The notes: generated by a model not told the origin, from the letters alone. A DNA stretch of 64,000 nucleotides from Plasmodium coatneyi (GCF_001680005.1 NC_033567.1:2728001-2792000); one strand, 5' to 3'. Numbered from the stretch's first letter, positions 41,526-54,879 are shown. Numbers and translations are program-made.

Positions 41526-44500
41526 TCAGTAATTTAGATCCATGTGCGAACCGTACTGATCGTAGTTCTTGGAGTAGTTGGTATCCGAATCGTTCTGCAT
41601 GCCATAATTGGGGAAGTTCTGATGAGGGGGTGCGTTATTCACTAGGGGGTAGTCCATGTTACTGTAGGAACTGTTCTGACAGTACATGCCTCTCCCTGTG
41701 TTCACGCTGCTGCTATGGTTGTTCATTTGTGATTTGGATGAGCTATATCCGTAGTGCATTCCCTTTCCCCCTCCAGAGATGTGTTCCGAAGAGTGGTGGT
41801 GATTTCCACCGGAACTGCCACTGTTGTTGTTGTTGTTGTTGTTGCTACCGTTTGCGTTGCTGCTAGCTGCTTTGGATTTTTTGCCCTCCACGTAGGACGT
41901 CCTGTGAGGGTATTCTTCATCCATCTTTGCATAGTCGTATGAGATACTGTTGCTTTCGTTTCTGTCGTGGTGTGCGTGGTGGTGACCGCTCCTGTGGTGA
42001 TGCCTTCCGTGGTGGTCTCTTCCGTGGTGATCTCTTCCGTGGTGATCACTTCCGTGGTGATCACTTCCATGGTGGTGGTGGTGAGAGTGGTGCACGCCGT
42101 GGTGATCACTACCGTGGTGTTCACCTCTTCCGTTGTGGTGGTGGTGGTGTGAGTGATGATGGGAGTGATAAGGGGGGTAATGTTCGATCGAGTTGTCCAT
42201 CGAATTTTCTACATCGTTTTCCATGGAAGGGTCCATTCCGTGGTCTACCCCATGATCTATCCGATGATCCACCCCACGATCGATGGAAGGATCTATCCCA
42301 CGATCCAGGGAGGGATCCATCCTGTGGTCATTGTTACAGCTTCCTCCATCGTTGTCCATGTCGTAGTTGCTAGCACAGATAGCCCCTCCTCCTTTAGAGT
42401 TCTTCACATAGGCACCGTAATTCTTATTTACGTTATCCAAGTAGGAACAGAAGAGTAACTGTCTGCACACATTATGCTTGTCTAAAAACTCGTAATGGAT
42501 TTTTAGCGTCTCATCAGCCACTGCTTCCCAGTAATGCCATACCGTTTTGGGGATTCTCACTTTTAGAAGTACCTTTCCATTGGTCTTTTGCGGAACGTTA
42601 CAACGTAAGTAGGCAAATCCTTGATCATACAAATTTCTTAATTGGATGTCATGCGAATCAGTCGTGCCGTATACTTCATGTAACGTGTACTTCTTCGCCT
42701 GTATGAGAAGGTTATCTCCCCAGTCGACCAGGAACTCACACTCTAATGTGAACAAATCTCGTAACACCATTCCTCCAAGTTTATTAAACGTTATTTTAAT
42801 GAAACAGAAGTTTTTCGAGTAATTTCCATCGGGGAACCCATTGTTTGGATAAATGCCTGAAATTTCAAAGTAGGGTTCGTCTAGCTCGCTCTTCACAGTT
42901 GGGAGGATAATGTTGTTGTTGTCGAGGATTAGAATGTCCAATTCAAAGCATTGGTTGGCTCCTTTACTCTTTCTCGGTTTCGTTACAATGTTTTCCTCGT
43001 AATACTTTAGCTCATCGTTTACGAAATCCGTGGCCTTCTTGATCAGCTCCTGGTTGTAGAGCGTCAGCGTTCGGTCCAGCACCACCTGCTCGTTGTTGTT
43101 ATCCATGTTCAGCACGCGCGAGTCGAAGAAGCTAAGGGGGGAAACACATACACATGCACACATGTATAAATGTGTATATATATATATGTATATATGTGCA
43201 TGCACAGGTGGAGACACATAACGGGTGAAGTGCCTCCACAAAGGGGACCATTTTTCCCCTCTTTCCGTCTGCTTACTCGTTGCGAACCGAGTTGTAGTAG
43301 TGCAACTCGGGGATTCCCAGTCTCCACATGACTTCCTTCCAGCAGTCTACAAGGGGGAAAAAAGAAAAAAAAAAAATTGAATGGGTATGGCATCATACGA
43401 ACGTGCACCGTTAACTGCACCGTGTTGCTAATTGCACCACTAAGTGTATGTGCCTTACTTATATTCCTCTGGTAGTGCTCGGTGGCGAATTTCTGCTTGA
43501 GTATGTGGCGGCCGCACGAACGGCACAATGTGCGCTCACTCTGGCGGTAGTAAAAGTCGATTCGAACGTCCCCGATGAACTGATCCCCACGGGTGACGGT
43601 CCTCACTTTGATCACGTCCGTATTGGGGAATTCCCACAGTCTCTCGAAAAGCTCATCCACAAGAAGGACGGTTTTAAACCCCGTCACCCGCTGGTTAATC
43701 GGGCGAATATTCTTATACAGTTCGCTCGGAACGTCCTCCATTTTGTATGTCTTCCAATTTAAGCCGCTCTTCAGAACAGTCAGATCTTTTAGCATGTCTT
43801 TTATTTCCTTATAATTTAAGCATGAATAGTTATTTGCCTTTTTATTAGCACCGTAATTTTTATACATGTAACTGTTTGGATTATCCTTCATCATTCCACC
43901 ATACGTTCTCATCATTTCATGGTTCCTATTAAAGTGGCTTCTTCTTCTCCTCTTAATTTTTCCCCCTTCTGCTTTTTGGTGACCCTTACTTTTGTATCTC
44001 ACTTTTCCATCCACGGCCACCATGCTATTTTCATTGGTGGAAGACGGGGTGTTCAAATCTCCTTCCTCGTTTTCGCCAATGTCGTTGGCACCTTCCATGC
44101 CTCCTACGCTGCTCTTTCCCCCGTCCGTGTCAACACAGGGAGTGGTTGTTGTCGTTGTGGCCATTCTCAACCCATGGTGATGATTTTCCAATGAAAATTC
44201 ATCTTTTATATCCATCATTATTCCGTGTTGGTGGTATTCACTATTTTCACCATTGTTGTGATCTCCCATTAAGTGCATTCCTCCTCTTCCACCTTTCTTC
44301 CTTCCCATTTCTTCCATGTTATAATTGTAACTTTCCTCATTGCCATCCTTCAATTCGCCCTTTATGGAAAAATGACTTCCACTTAAGGGATCATTGTAGT
44401 TGATTCCAGTGGTGGTTCTGTTTATATCTCCTCTCATCATATGGTGGTGAGGTCCCATTCCTTCCATGTCGTCGTAGTCTTCTCCTCCTCCTCTGTTGTA

Positions 44501-47500
44501 GAAGCGCTGCATCGATGATTGCATTGACTGCATTGCCTCCTGCTGCTCCTGAAGAGTTCTCCTTCTTTTTCCACTCAGACATGCCTCCTTCGTAGGATAC
44601 GCATCATCGTTTATAAAATATTTGTGGTTGTATTTTTGCTCAAAATTGAAGTAACGGAATTTTTCTCCATTGGGTCCTTTCCTCCTCAGGGAGTAACCAT
44701 TCGTGACAGGGCCAAGTGCTGCTGCAGCTGCTGCTGCTGCGGCGGCTGCTCCTCGACCTCTTCCTCGACCTGAAGTCAAGCCACTACCCCTTCCTCGTCT
44801 GGTCGTATTACCGGATGATGCACCTCCACGACCACTACCTCTCACTCGTTTTTTTTCTCCTCCAAGGGTTGCCGTACCACTGGTTGTTGTTGCTGTTGCA
44901 CCCGCATCGCCATCTGCTACCATATCAATATTTTTTCCTTTTAACCCTCGTGTGGAATATGTACCCATAAGTTCACTCGAATTGGCCAAATTGATCAAGT
45001 CTGCTGTATTGACACCACTCTCTTCTCCCTCATAGCCCTGCTTGAAATGCTTCCCTCCATCTTCCAACTCTCCTTGGGTGTACCCCTCATTGTAATGGTG
45101 GGCCAGTCGACCCCCCCTTCCACGGTAGTGCGGGGAGCACAACACAACGTCACCAAATTTCTCCCTCAACTGGAGCAACACTCCCCTCAGGCAGCTAATA
45201 TACTTCGTTTGTACTACTTTCTTTTTGAGGACGCTCTCGAAGCATGTCACCAGGGTGCTGTTCTGAATGAAGAAGAGGAAGATGGGGTTCATTGGGGTGC
45301 ACTCGAGCAGATCCTCCCTGTTTGCATCGAGCAGCTGTTCAAGGGTGCGCTTCTCCGTGCTGGACTGGTTAGCCTGATCAACTTTGTCTAATTTGTCTGA
45401 TTTGTCCCCTCCCGGAGCAGCATCCTCCTTCGTTTCCATCTCCTCGCAAGTTTCTCCACTTTGGTCGATTGTCCCTTCCGGCTCCTTCGTATCCTCCGTT
45501 TCGTTGCCCAGTTTTGCCACGTCTGATTTCGCTTCCGCACCGGTCTTCCGTTCATTAGTCGTGACAATAGATGTGAGGAAGGTCTCGTAGTTGAAGCTGA
45601 GCTTTGGCACCATGCGCTTCGCCTTCATCTTAAGTCCCTTCTTGTTTAAAATTTTAAAGTACCTTAAGTAGCTAGCCACAGAGACGCTCTCCGCTGTTTT
45701 AAAAAAATAATTGCTATACAGCTCATACGTTATATCATCATCACTCAGATACTTACACAGATGCGTGTTCTCACAGCAGAGTTCTACTTCGGTTTCTTCT
45801 TCCTTCCTCTTCTGTGTCTCCCTTTTGGTGATAGCTTTGTATATGCACTCATCATCCGTTTGATACGCTCTAGAAATATCGTTAAGGAATGGTTCGTCTG
45901 CTAATTCTTCCACTGAGTTGCTGTTCATAACGTCGTCATTCCTTTCGCTCGTCATTATATTTGCATCCCCATTGTGCAGCACTGCGGAGGAGCTCTTATA
46001 CCTATGGGTTACGTTGCTACTACCGCGGATTGTACCAGTGAGACGCATTCCAAGTGAGCTGCTATGTAATCTACTGGCCGTTGAGATTGTTCCTCGACTT
46101 AATCCTGCTCCTCTTCCTCTACCTCGACCACCTCCTCTTCCTACTCCTCCAATTGCCCTTTTCCTATCCTCTGTGCATAGTCTCTTCTTTCCACGCGTTC
46201 CCTTCGTTTTGCCATAACCTACTGTGAGTATTCCCTTTCTTCTTTTCCTTCTTTTTCTTTTCACGTTTGTGTTTATGTCGTAATTTTCCTCATCGTCTTC
46301 ACCGTCTGTCATCCCCTCTCTCATCAACACCACGTCGTTTTCTTCCTGCTCTGTTCTTACTCCTCCCCTGGCATACGGAAAGGAACCCACAGCCGTTCCT
46401 TCTGTGTCTCCACTTGGACCGAAATTGCCCCCCATTTGGTAGTAGCTTCTTCCCTCACCTCTTGCGCCTGTACCAGCAGAACCAGACATACCAGGTACAA
46501 CACCCCCACCAGCGGCACGTTTTCGCATGTTCAGCTTTAACCACAGCTTCCTATTCCCGTAGTAGTTGCTCCTAAAGGAAATATAGTTCCTTCGGATGCT
46601 GGAGTTAAAGTTGTATTCCTTCTTGACAAACGAGAAGGACGCATTGAAGAAATGGTAGTTGCTTGGTTCAGCCTTTCCATCCGTTGGGGCGGGGAGGGCA
46701 CTGCTCGCACTGTAGTTCAAGCCAACATTCGTACCGACATTCGTAACGGCATTCATACCGACATTCATACCGACATTCATATCGACATTCATATCGACAT
46801 TCGTACCGACGTTCATGTCAATGTTCGTGTCGACGCTGGTGCTGATGCTTGCCCCCAGGGTGGCCGCCCCCACGGCGCTTCCACCACGACCGATTCGACG
46901 ACTTCCACGGAGACTGTTCAAACGACTACCACGTCGAACACTCCTACACATAGCACGACCACTAGCACGACGACTGGTGCAGCTCCGTATGGCATGTTGT
47001 TCTTCCCTCCCGGTGACGGCAATAGATCTGATGCCACTCTCGCTTCTCTTCTTCCTTCCTCCTCTTCCTCTCTTGCTAATTCCCCTGCTTAATTTGGGAT
47101 AGTCCCTGAGGCTCAGTCCATGGTAGTACGCCCCCTTGCCTATTTGAGAATGTATTCGTGCGCTGGGATCATCCATTTCAAGGTCATCCCCCATTCTGCT
47201 TCCACCATTCGTGCTGTACATGCCACCGTGGTAATAATCATTTGGATCGTCAAAATGGCTTCCACTATGCATAGCCCCAGCATTGTGGAAGGCCTTCCCT
47301 ACACCGTAGCTGGTGCCACTCATCATGGGGTAACCACTACTTGTAGACTTTTTCTTGTTCTTAAATCTTTGCCATTTCATCCCTCCATCGTCTTCGTCGT
47401 CAACTTCGTCGTCTTCCTCTTCCTCCCCCATTGGATTAAACTCCCTATTCAAATAAAGTCGACTGCTTTTATGTTCGTGCCGCAAGGATCCATAATGACT

Positions 47501-48400
47501 ACCATCCTTGCTCATCGTCGTGGAGGATGTTACGTTCCCGTTAATCATGTTTTTCCCATTTGCCAAACTCATCATTTTTTCTTTCCCATAGGTAGGAATA
47601 ATTCCTCCACGTACTCGGTGATCAGAATATTTACCCGACGAATGGTGGTAAGCCATGTTGCTTCTCTGAATCCTACCCTTCCCCGTATTGTCGTCACCGT
47701 TAACGCCATCTTTCAATAGAGCTGCTGCACGTTTGGGGGAGACGGCATTCATCGTGTAGAACTCTTCTTCCTCCTCTTTTCCATGATCACCACTGCCGTA
47801 CCCATTGCCATACTTTCTACAGTAGTTAAGGTATTCTAGAACGCCTGGGGGAATGCTACTGTTGGTGCTGCCTTTCTTCTCAAAGTCGACTATATTCGCT
47901 GGGTTCTCACTACCGATAAGGTCTGCATCGTAGGGGAGATTACTTCCATTTGCTCTGTTCGCATTTGCCACACGTGCAAAGTGGGCAAACTGGTTCTTCA
48001 TGTGCGTGCCATTCTGGCGTCCCAAATGATTTGCGTATACTCCATTTCGTGAATCCAGGGAGGCCTCCTGGTCTCCGACATTTTCTTCATCTTTAATCCC
48101 TTTCACTACGTTGCCACCCATTCGACTGGGGGAGTTGCTCGTTGGGCAATTGCTGTTACTCTCTTCCTGCGGATTGCCAATCCCGCCTGTGTTACCACCT
48201 TTACCGTTGAGGTTTCCTCCGTTCAGGTTCCCTCCTTTTCGGCTGTACATGTATTTATGGACGCTGGATTGAATGCTTCTTCCGTTATTCTTAGTTGCTG
48301 TATTGGGATTCACGGAGACGTTTATTAGGGTGTCCTCCGGGTTGTTCGGGCTGAAACTGCCGTTAGGATTAACGACGCTCACGTTAGTCATGCTACTCAT
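41526..48400 (-). CDS. Very large low-complexity protein, about 2,205 residues, function unknown
   Basis: Two long open frames belong to one gene joined by a 70-base exon: 48400-43459, 43346-43277 and 43131-41526. Splice sites are good (GTAAGG, GTAAGC; TTGTAG, CCTTAG) and all phases agree. Most of the first 1,600 residues is Asn/Ser/Gly-rich with Arg-Gly clusters (GRGGGRGRGRGAG), a poly-Ala block near residue 1215, and a DMNVGTNV-type repeat near 525-565. Folded parts look to be about 860-960, 1130-1190, 1560-1670 and 1670-1900. At about 1630-1650 LCRSCGRHILKQKFATEH then a Cys after the splice looks like a zinc-knuckle (CxxC, His, Cys). The last 230 residues carry His-Asp/Gly repeats (HHGSDHHGRDHHG). 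I do not recognise the family; nuclear or RNA-associated function is a weak inference. A 6.8 kb gene-free region lies upstream. Confidence 0.75.
42003..42165 (-). repeat. Coding His-rich 15-base repeats
   Basis: Repeated units encode HHGSD, HHGRD and HHHH in the last exon of the very large gene, giving about 45 residues with over half His. Metal binding is a possibility but the stretch may simply be slippage-prone low complexity. Confidence 0.8.
46690..46830 (-). repeat. Coding 12-base repeat (MNVD/TNVG units)
   Basis: Tandem 12-base units encode a four-residue repeat (NVDM, NVGT, NVGM, DMNV) inside the first exon of the very large gene. About ten units vary at one or two bases. Such units expand and contract readily, so copy number may differ between isolates. 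Confidence 0.8.
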
Positions 48401-48855
48401 GGCCAGCTATTGCCCACGCTTCCGTAGGTGCTGGATACCTTTTACAAGTGTCTGTATCGCCTTGTCCTCTCTGAACAGCAGCGTTGTAATAATTCACGTA
48501 GTCGTAATTGGGATATTATTGTGTGACTGAAGTTTTAACTGTTGATGACGCTCTCATTGTCTCTCGCCTCTTTCTCGTTAGAGTCGTTTATATGTCGTGT
48601 TGGGTGATGGAACTTGGATCATATATGCATTATAGGATTCATCTCCCATTTTTTTTTTTTTTCCTGTTCGCACAAATGGTGGCTCGTGAGAACATTACTC
48701 CTCCTGCACGAGTATATACGACGAGTGCCTGTGTGCATATACCTTTGCACGCAGCCCACTATGCTCACTTATCGCTCCTCCAATTATTCCTTTCGCTTTG
48801 CTGGGTGCGCCCCTTCGCCCGTGCAAAGGGGGGCTAACTAAGGCTATGTAATCTG

Positions 48856-48916
48856 GTCTAATATGATCTAATCTGATCTAATATGATATAATATGACCTA
48901 ATATGATCTAATCTGT
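48856..48916. repeat. 10-base tandem repeat, six copies
   Basis: Units of TCTAATATGA and TCTAATCTGA in tandem, with one TATAATATGA and one CCTAATATGA. It lies about 450 bases upstream of the start codon of the very large minus-strand gene, in its presumed promoter or 5' untranslated region. Confidence 0.85.
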
Positions 48917-48987
48917 GTGAATTCCCTCCTCTTTCTTTCTTCGACGTGGGGCGGGGGGTTCACTACATGTGAAGGTTTGCACTCATG

Positions 48988-49098
48988 CACGCAAACAACT
49001 ATAATCACACAAACATGTATTGACACACAAACAGCTATAATCACACAAACACGTATAGCATCACAAACACGTGTAGCAACACAAACATGCACAGACAC
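48988..49098. repeat. Imperfect CACAAACA-rich repeat
   Basis: Units such as ACAGCTATAATCACACAAAC and ACACGTATAGCATCACAAAC follow one another with period about 17-29 bases. CACACAAAC recurs at least four times. It adjoins the 10-base repeat and is upstream of the very large gene. Confidence 0.75.
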
Positions 49099-50426
49099 GC
49101 TCGCGCGCAAACGCGGTGCACTTAAAAACGGGGCGAAGCGACCCAGTATTTATCCAATCAAACGGGGCAAAACACTGGTGCTTTCGCCTAGTAAGCTACA
49201 AAGTGGTACCAAATGGGATATTCAAAAAAAAAAAAAAAAAAACACAAATGTAACTAAAAAAGTGGGGCAAATGAATGCGGAAAAAAAGTGCCTGCACATA
49301 CACATATATATGTATATATGTATACACTATATATGCATGAATAGGCTGGTGCGCAAGAGAGTCGAAAGATAGGTAGGCGCAAAGTTTAAAAGAGTTGCGT
49401 TTCCCTTAATCAAGTCATCACAATTAAAAATAACTAAAAAGTGAGGAACGAACACACGATGCAGCGTTGTTTAGGTCCGCACCGAGGCGCAAGCGCGCAA
49501 ACACGATGGCAAGCACATGTACATGCAAAGCATGCAGTGCACTTGTAGGTATTAAGAATATTGTGCGCGCAAGTACGCGTATATGAATTCTCCGGATCAT
49601 ATACCTCCGTTCATAAATCAAGTCGTACTAAAAAGGCTGGAAAAGAAAAAAAAAAAAAAGTGTTTTTTTCCTCTTCCTTGTGCTCTCACATGGAGTTTTT
49701 CAGCCTCCTCAGTCCTGCGCGTGGCACGGAAAAGGGGAGCGTGAGAAACTCACAAGTGGGAGCTCGCCTGATGCAAGTACGAACTATTACCAGCGCACCA
49801 CCGTATTCAAAGTGGGGTAATCAATAGGACAATGAACACAGGATGCGCGGGTAACAGACGAACAGAGGTGAATGAGCACAAGCGAATCAACGCAAACAAG
49901 TCAACACAAAACAGAATGAACAAGAAAATCAGAATAAATCGTATGAACAGAATATGCAGAAAAAAAAAAAAAAAAAAAAAAAAGCTAGCTGCTTAGCGCT
50001 TAAAAGGACAAAGTAAAAAATATCTCGAAAAAAAGAAAAAAAGGGGGAAAAAAAAAAAAAATGAATAAATTAATAAAATAATAAAATAATAAATAATCAA
50101 AAAAATAAAGATTTGGACAAATTCTCTAAAAGGTAACTTTAAAAAAAAAAATTTAAAAGAAGGTAAAGAATGAATATATACATAAGTAATAAACGCGATG
50201 CATACAATATATTTAATCAACTTTCAAAAGATTGCGAGTGAAAAAAGCATGGAAAAAAAAAAAAATCGTCAGAACAAATATGCATATGAAAAAAGAAATA
50301 CATATTTTATTTATTACTTGGTTTAGTTTTTTCCTTTTCCTTTGCGAAAAAAGAAAAAAAAAGTATACGCAATAAAATACGTGCATACAAGAGGAAATGA
50401 TCAAAAAGAAACGATACGAAACGAAA

Positions 50427-50490
50427 GACGCAAAATGAAAGGACGCAAAATGAAAGGACGCAAAATGGAAAGACGCGAAACGAAAGGAAC
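50427..50490. repeat. 15-base tandem repeat, about four copies
   Basis: Units of GACGCAAAATGAAAG in tandem, with later copies GACGCAAAATGGAAA and GACGCGAAACGAAAG. Lies in the A-rich part of the gene-free interval. Confidence 0.85.
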
Positions 50491-53014
50491 CGAAACTCAG
50501 ATTTAGAGGCTACTGAAGGTGCAACAAGGAAAAGAATACCCGAATAGCGTATGTCCACTCTCGTGCTCGCACAATGAGGGGGTGGCGCGGGATAATTTTA
50601 TGCAATGAGCGTTGTACGTATATGCACGGGTGGCAATATGGTTGCATGAAAATAGATCAAAGCAGTGGATGTTAAGATAATCTATTCATAATCGCATGGA
50701 TGAAGGAAAAGAAAAGAAAAAAAAAATATCACTTTTGCTATATATCATAAAATAAACGCACCCTTTATTTTACAATACTGCTACATGGACGGGTCGGAAA
50801 ACAAGTCTGAAAAAAAAGAAAAAAAAAAGGTGCTATTAAGGGCGGAAACATGAAATGAAAAATAAATGGAAAAAAAAAAAAAAAAAAAGTGAACGCTGCA
50901 TTAATAAAAATACAATACGCTTTTTACATATTGCACTAAAGAAAAAAAATGGACCAAAATATATGCATAAACGTGTACGCACGATGGCAAAATGTAATTC
51001 AAAAAGGAAAAAAAGTTGAAAAAGATAAAAAGACCGGCCTCGCAAGGAACATATATAATTATGCAGCTTAGAGCAACGCAGGGAAGGAAAGCAATAATGT
51101 ATATTGCATGAAAAATGGTTTTAAAAAAAGGCAATGCTTATCGCGTGGTGAAAAAAAAAAAAATGTTACAAAAGTGTCCCCATAAAAAAGACTAAAAATG
51201 GGAAAGCATAAATATAAAATGAACATAAATTAAAATTAAAATGAAAATTAAAAAAAAAAAAAAAAACGCACTTTCTAGTGTGGAGGGCACCATGCATTTC
51301 GACGCAAATCGATCAATGCCTTGTCTGCGCCTGCTTGATGATATGAAAAAAAAAAAACAGGATGATAAAAATGGGGGGCCAAGTAATTGCGGTCAAGTAA
51401 AGCCGGTACAGAGAACTAACGCCCGTATTATGCACGCATGACTGCACGCACAAATGTTAGCCAAAAGGAGGTGTAAATGTAAGGCAGTTGCGCTGCGTAA
51501 CACGCTCACACCGCAGTGGGACTCTCTACCCGCTTTGCCGTTTTCACACCGCACACAGGTGTTCAGTTCATATACATGGAACTCAGTGTCGAATAGTGCA
51601 CGAATCGCTAAATGCTCTTGTTCGGTTTGAGCAGGTGCGTCTGCAGTTGGCAAGGAGTGCACGAGAATACACGTCAGTGAATAATATATATACGTATGTG
51701 CGTACGCTGGCGCAAGGCAAGCAGCACGGCGAACAGCAAAGTGGTGACAGCAGCGTGTCGGTGATACCCACGTGGTTGTGGCAACGCCGCAAAAGTGAAT
51801 AACGTATGTTGGAGCATACACGTTCAGGTGGGGAAAAATGACTCCTCTGAGAAAAGGGGGGAGTAAAGTGCGGCAACTCCCGTGAGGATAGAATTACACG
51901 ATAGTTGCTGGATAGTTGCACGATAGTATCGACAAGGTTACACGTTAAAGGGAGTGGGAGAGAGATACATACGCGCTCATACAAAACAACAAGTGTTGGT
52001 ATTGTAGGAACCGCTTATGCAAGTCTCTCCACACGCGTGCGTGCGAATCGCACGGGGGGAATACGAAGTGGATGAATAAATAAGTTTGCGCGTTGGTACT
52101 ATATGTACGTATTTACATATGATTACGCTGAAAAAGAAAAAAAATAATAAAATAAAAAAGCGATATAGGATGCTTATGTTACATTTCCATAACTTCATGT
52201 GAACGTTCGGTAGGAACACAGAGAGGTAAGTTCCCTTCTATAAAACAGGAGCAATTTTTATTTTTTCTCTACATGTGGAAAACTGTTTCTTTTAAATTCT
52301 CTACATTTATTTTTTTTTCACGTTTTTTTTTTTTTTTTTACAAATAAAAATGTATGTATGCTGCGCATGTATACATTATGTACAGATACTGTACGAGGCG
52401 CACAAATCGCGTGAACATATTTTTATAACGGATTGATCATTTTATGGGATGTGATAATAATTTCTCGCGTAACCTGATCTAATTTGCTGCGCGAGGATGA
52501 CACAGATTCGCACTACGCAGTGTTACGACCCGTGCGTATGAACGAAGTTGGGCGCTGAGCATTGTTGTTACGCGTGTCACAAGTATGCACAAAAAAGTAC
52601 GCATATTTGATCTGCCTATTATTTTATATGCCTACTTATATATGTGCATTTATTTTTTGTTTTGTGTTGCATCCATTTGGTGCACAACGACGCGGCAAGT
52701 GTTGTAATTGCCCCGCCGTGGCGTGTATCCATCTGTGCACCGGAGCTCGCAAATGGGGAATCGCACAGGAGCGCCCCACACGTGAACACAAGTGTGGTGC
52801 TCATATGTGGTGACGTGGCTCGAAATTAACACCCTTTTTTAAGGCATTCTTAAGGCCTTTTTAAACCCCCCAGAACAGTTTTCCACATCGCAACAAATAG
52901 TTGCTCTGTGCATGTTGAGTTCCAAAGGTGGCATTTTAATTTACATCTATGTAACACTGCCACTAAGAAGGGAACATATTTTTTTTTTTTTTTTAAAAGT
53001 TAACCCCCTTCGAC

Positions 53015-53022
53015 TGCATGCA
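53015..53022. promoter_or_regulatory. TGCATGCA palindrome, candidate ApiAP2 site
   Basis: Exact TGCATGCA copy inside the gene-free interval, about 4.6 kb upstream of the very large gene. Sequence match only, with no nearby start codon. Confidence 0.2.
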
Positions 53023-53245
53023 AAGTGGGCATATGACATTCGTCAATTTTACAAGAATATTCTTTTTTTTAAAAAAAAAAAAAAGCATTGCTCTGGTGTC
53101 GTGCGAATTTGAGCATTTTTGCGCATGTTGCCTTATTTAGGTTTTTTTTTTTTTTTTTTTTAACTTTTTGTGAATTAACGGAAAATAGGGTGTGGGAAGG
53201 GCGTCGTTCTGTTCTCCGCAGAGAGGAAAAAAAAAAAAAAAAAAA

Positions 53246-53340
53246 AAATATATGTATATATATATATATATGTGTTGTATATACTATATATATAACATGT
53301 TATATATACAACATACATATATTATATAAATTTATATGTA
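53246..53340. repeat. TA/TATG-rich microsatellite with inverted symmetry
   Basis: A run of A followed by TATATG/TATATA units, including TATATAACATGTTATATA, a perfect inverted repeat around ACATGT. The strand pair could form a cruciform or hairpin. No gene. Confidence 0.7.
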
Positions 53341-54879
53341 CACGGATTTGTAGAAGCTACGGCCCGTTTTAATCCATTTATGCCACTTAGCCTGTTTGTT
53401 CCATTTGAAATCCTTTTTTTTTACCTCCCCCTTTTTTGCATACAACGGAGGGGAGTAGTAGTGTTATTCCCCTGACGGGCTGGTTACCTGGTTGACATAT
53501 TCTTTGTAACGCGGCGCTGTGAAGTCACCACAAGTGGAAAACGCACCATTCGACGGTCGTACGTGGCACATTCCCCTGACATACACTCCATGACGTATGG
53601 ATGTGTACTCGTCGATCCACACCATCCCCCTGCCATGTATCATCTTTACGCGTATGCAAACAAAGCGCTCAGGAGTGCCGTGTTATGTTCTCATAGAGAT
53701 GTGTATGTGCAACAGGGGCATACACCCTTACAGCACATTTTAAAATTGTTCCATCGTTCCTCAACACGGTAACAATCAGCAGATCCATAACCATAAGGTG
53801 TAAACCTACCCAATCTGCATGCTTCCTGTGAATTGAATGCTGCATCGCGGTGAGAAGGAACATTTAAAAGGTAAACTGTGGTACACCCGTTCCTTCCACC
53901 AATGAGCAACAGATTTGGTTCTGACGTTTGATGGCCCCACGTATGTATTATTCCTCCTACTCGAAAACGTTCTCCCTGAACCATATGGGAACACAATGGA
54001 ACACACAGTACGCAGCCCCGCAAAAGCGTAAAGCATAGTATACACACATAATTGACCGCGTATGTGTATGAATATCCATGCACATGGGGACTTTCCCATC
54101 CGACATTCACTCATGAGGAATGTGAACCTGGTTAGAAACTCCCCTGGTCATTTTTAATGGCATCGTACCTTTCCCCCCTTTTAAAAATAACATTCCAGTA
54201 AATTTTTTTTTTTAATTCCCCGTATGCTAAAAAGTGATGCTTCGTTATGAAATCTTCAGTTCGCAGCCTCTCTTGGGCATATGTCCCCCCCGCATGATGG
54301 CCAAAATGTGCATCCGAAGGGGGAAAATATACATTTATAAAGTGGAGGAATATAAAAAAAAACCTACACATGGCACGCTGAGGGATAAGTGCACCCTCGT
54401 TGATACTACTTTGTGCGCTCCCCTTCGGTCATATTTTAAAAAGGATCAATTTTTAAATGCTTACGCGACGACGTCGTAAAGGTGTTCTCTCAAAAGAGCA
54501 TACACAGGGTGACCGTTTTATCTGACCTCTGCGTCCGTCGTTTTTTTCTTTTTGTTTCGTTTGCCATAGTTGGCATTAAAGGAAAAGGTCAATAATGAGT
54601 ATCCTCGTTCTGCACACACCTGTTTACCTCCTCCCCTTTTTTACGTACCACACGTACTGATAAGTTCGTGGTGTTATTCCGAAATGGAACTTTTAATGTA
54701 CGATGGGGTGAAACACGTTCATGTGCTACCCATGAAGGTTATTCTGATTGGCCACCAAATGTGTTGAACTGTCAGAGGGAAAATCCCGTTTGAAGGGAGA
54801 ACATGCACTGCGTTGTGTACGTGCAACAGCGCAGTGTTGTTTTGCATGCTTAGAAAAAAAAAAAAAAAATGTAAAACTT

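Noticed and set aside
41723..42124. 133-codon Thr-rich open frame in the large gene
   Set aside because: Shifted reading of the His-rich repeat; the parent frame is longer and spliced consistently.
46652..47092. 146-codon plus-strand open frame in the large gene
   Set aside because: Antisense of the coding 12-base repeat array.
48856..49098. CRISPR-like array
   Set aside because: Eukaryotic nuclear DNA, unit length 10 to about 29 with no unique spacers; ordinary tandem repeats.
49930..53340. Centromere
   Set aside because: Plasmodium centromeres are extremely AT-rich over about 2 kb; here AT-rich patches are interrupted by normal-composition DNA, so the case is weak.
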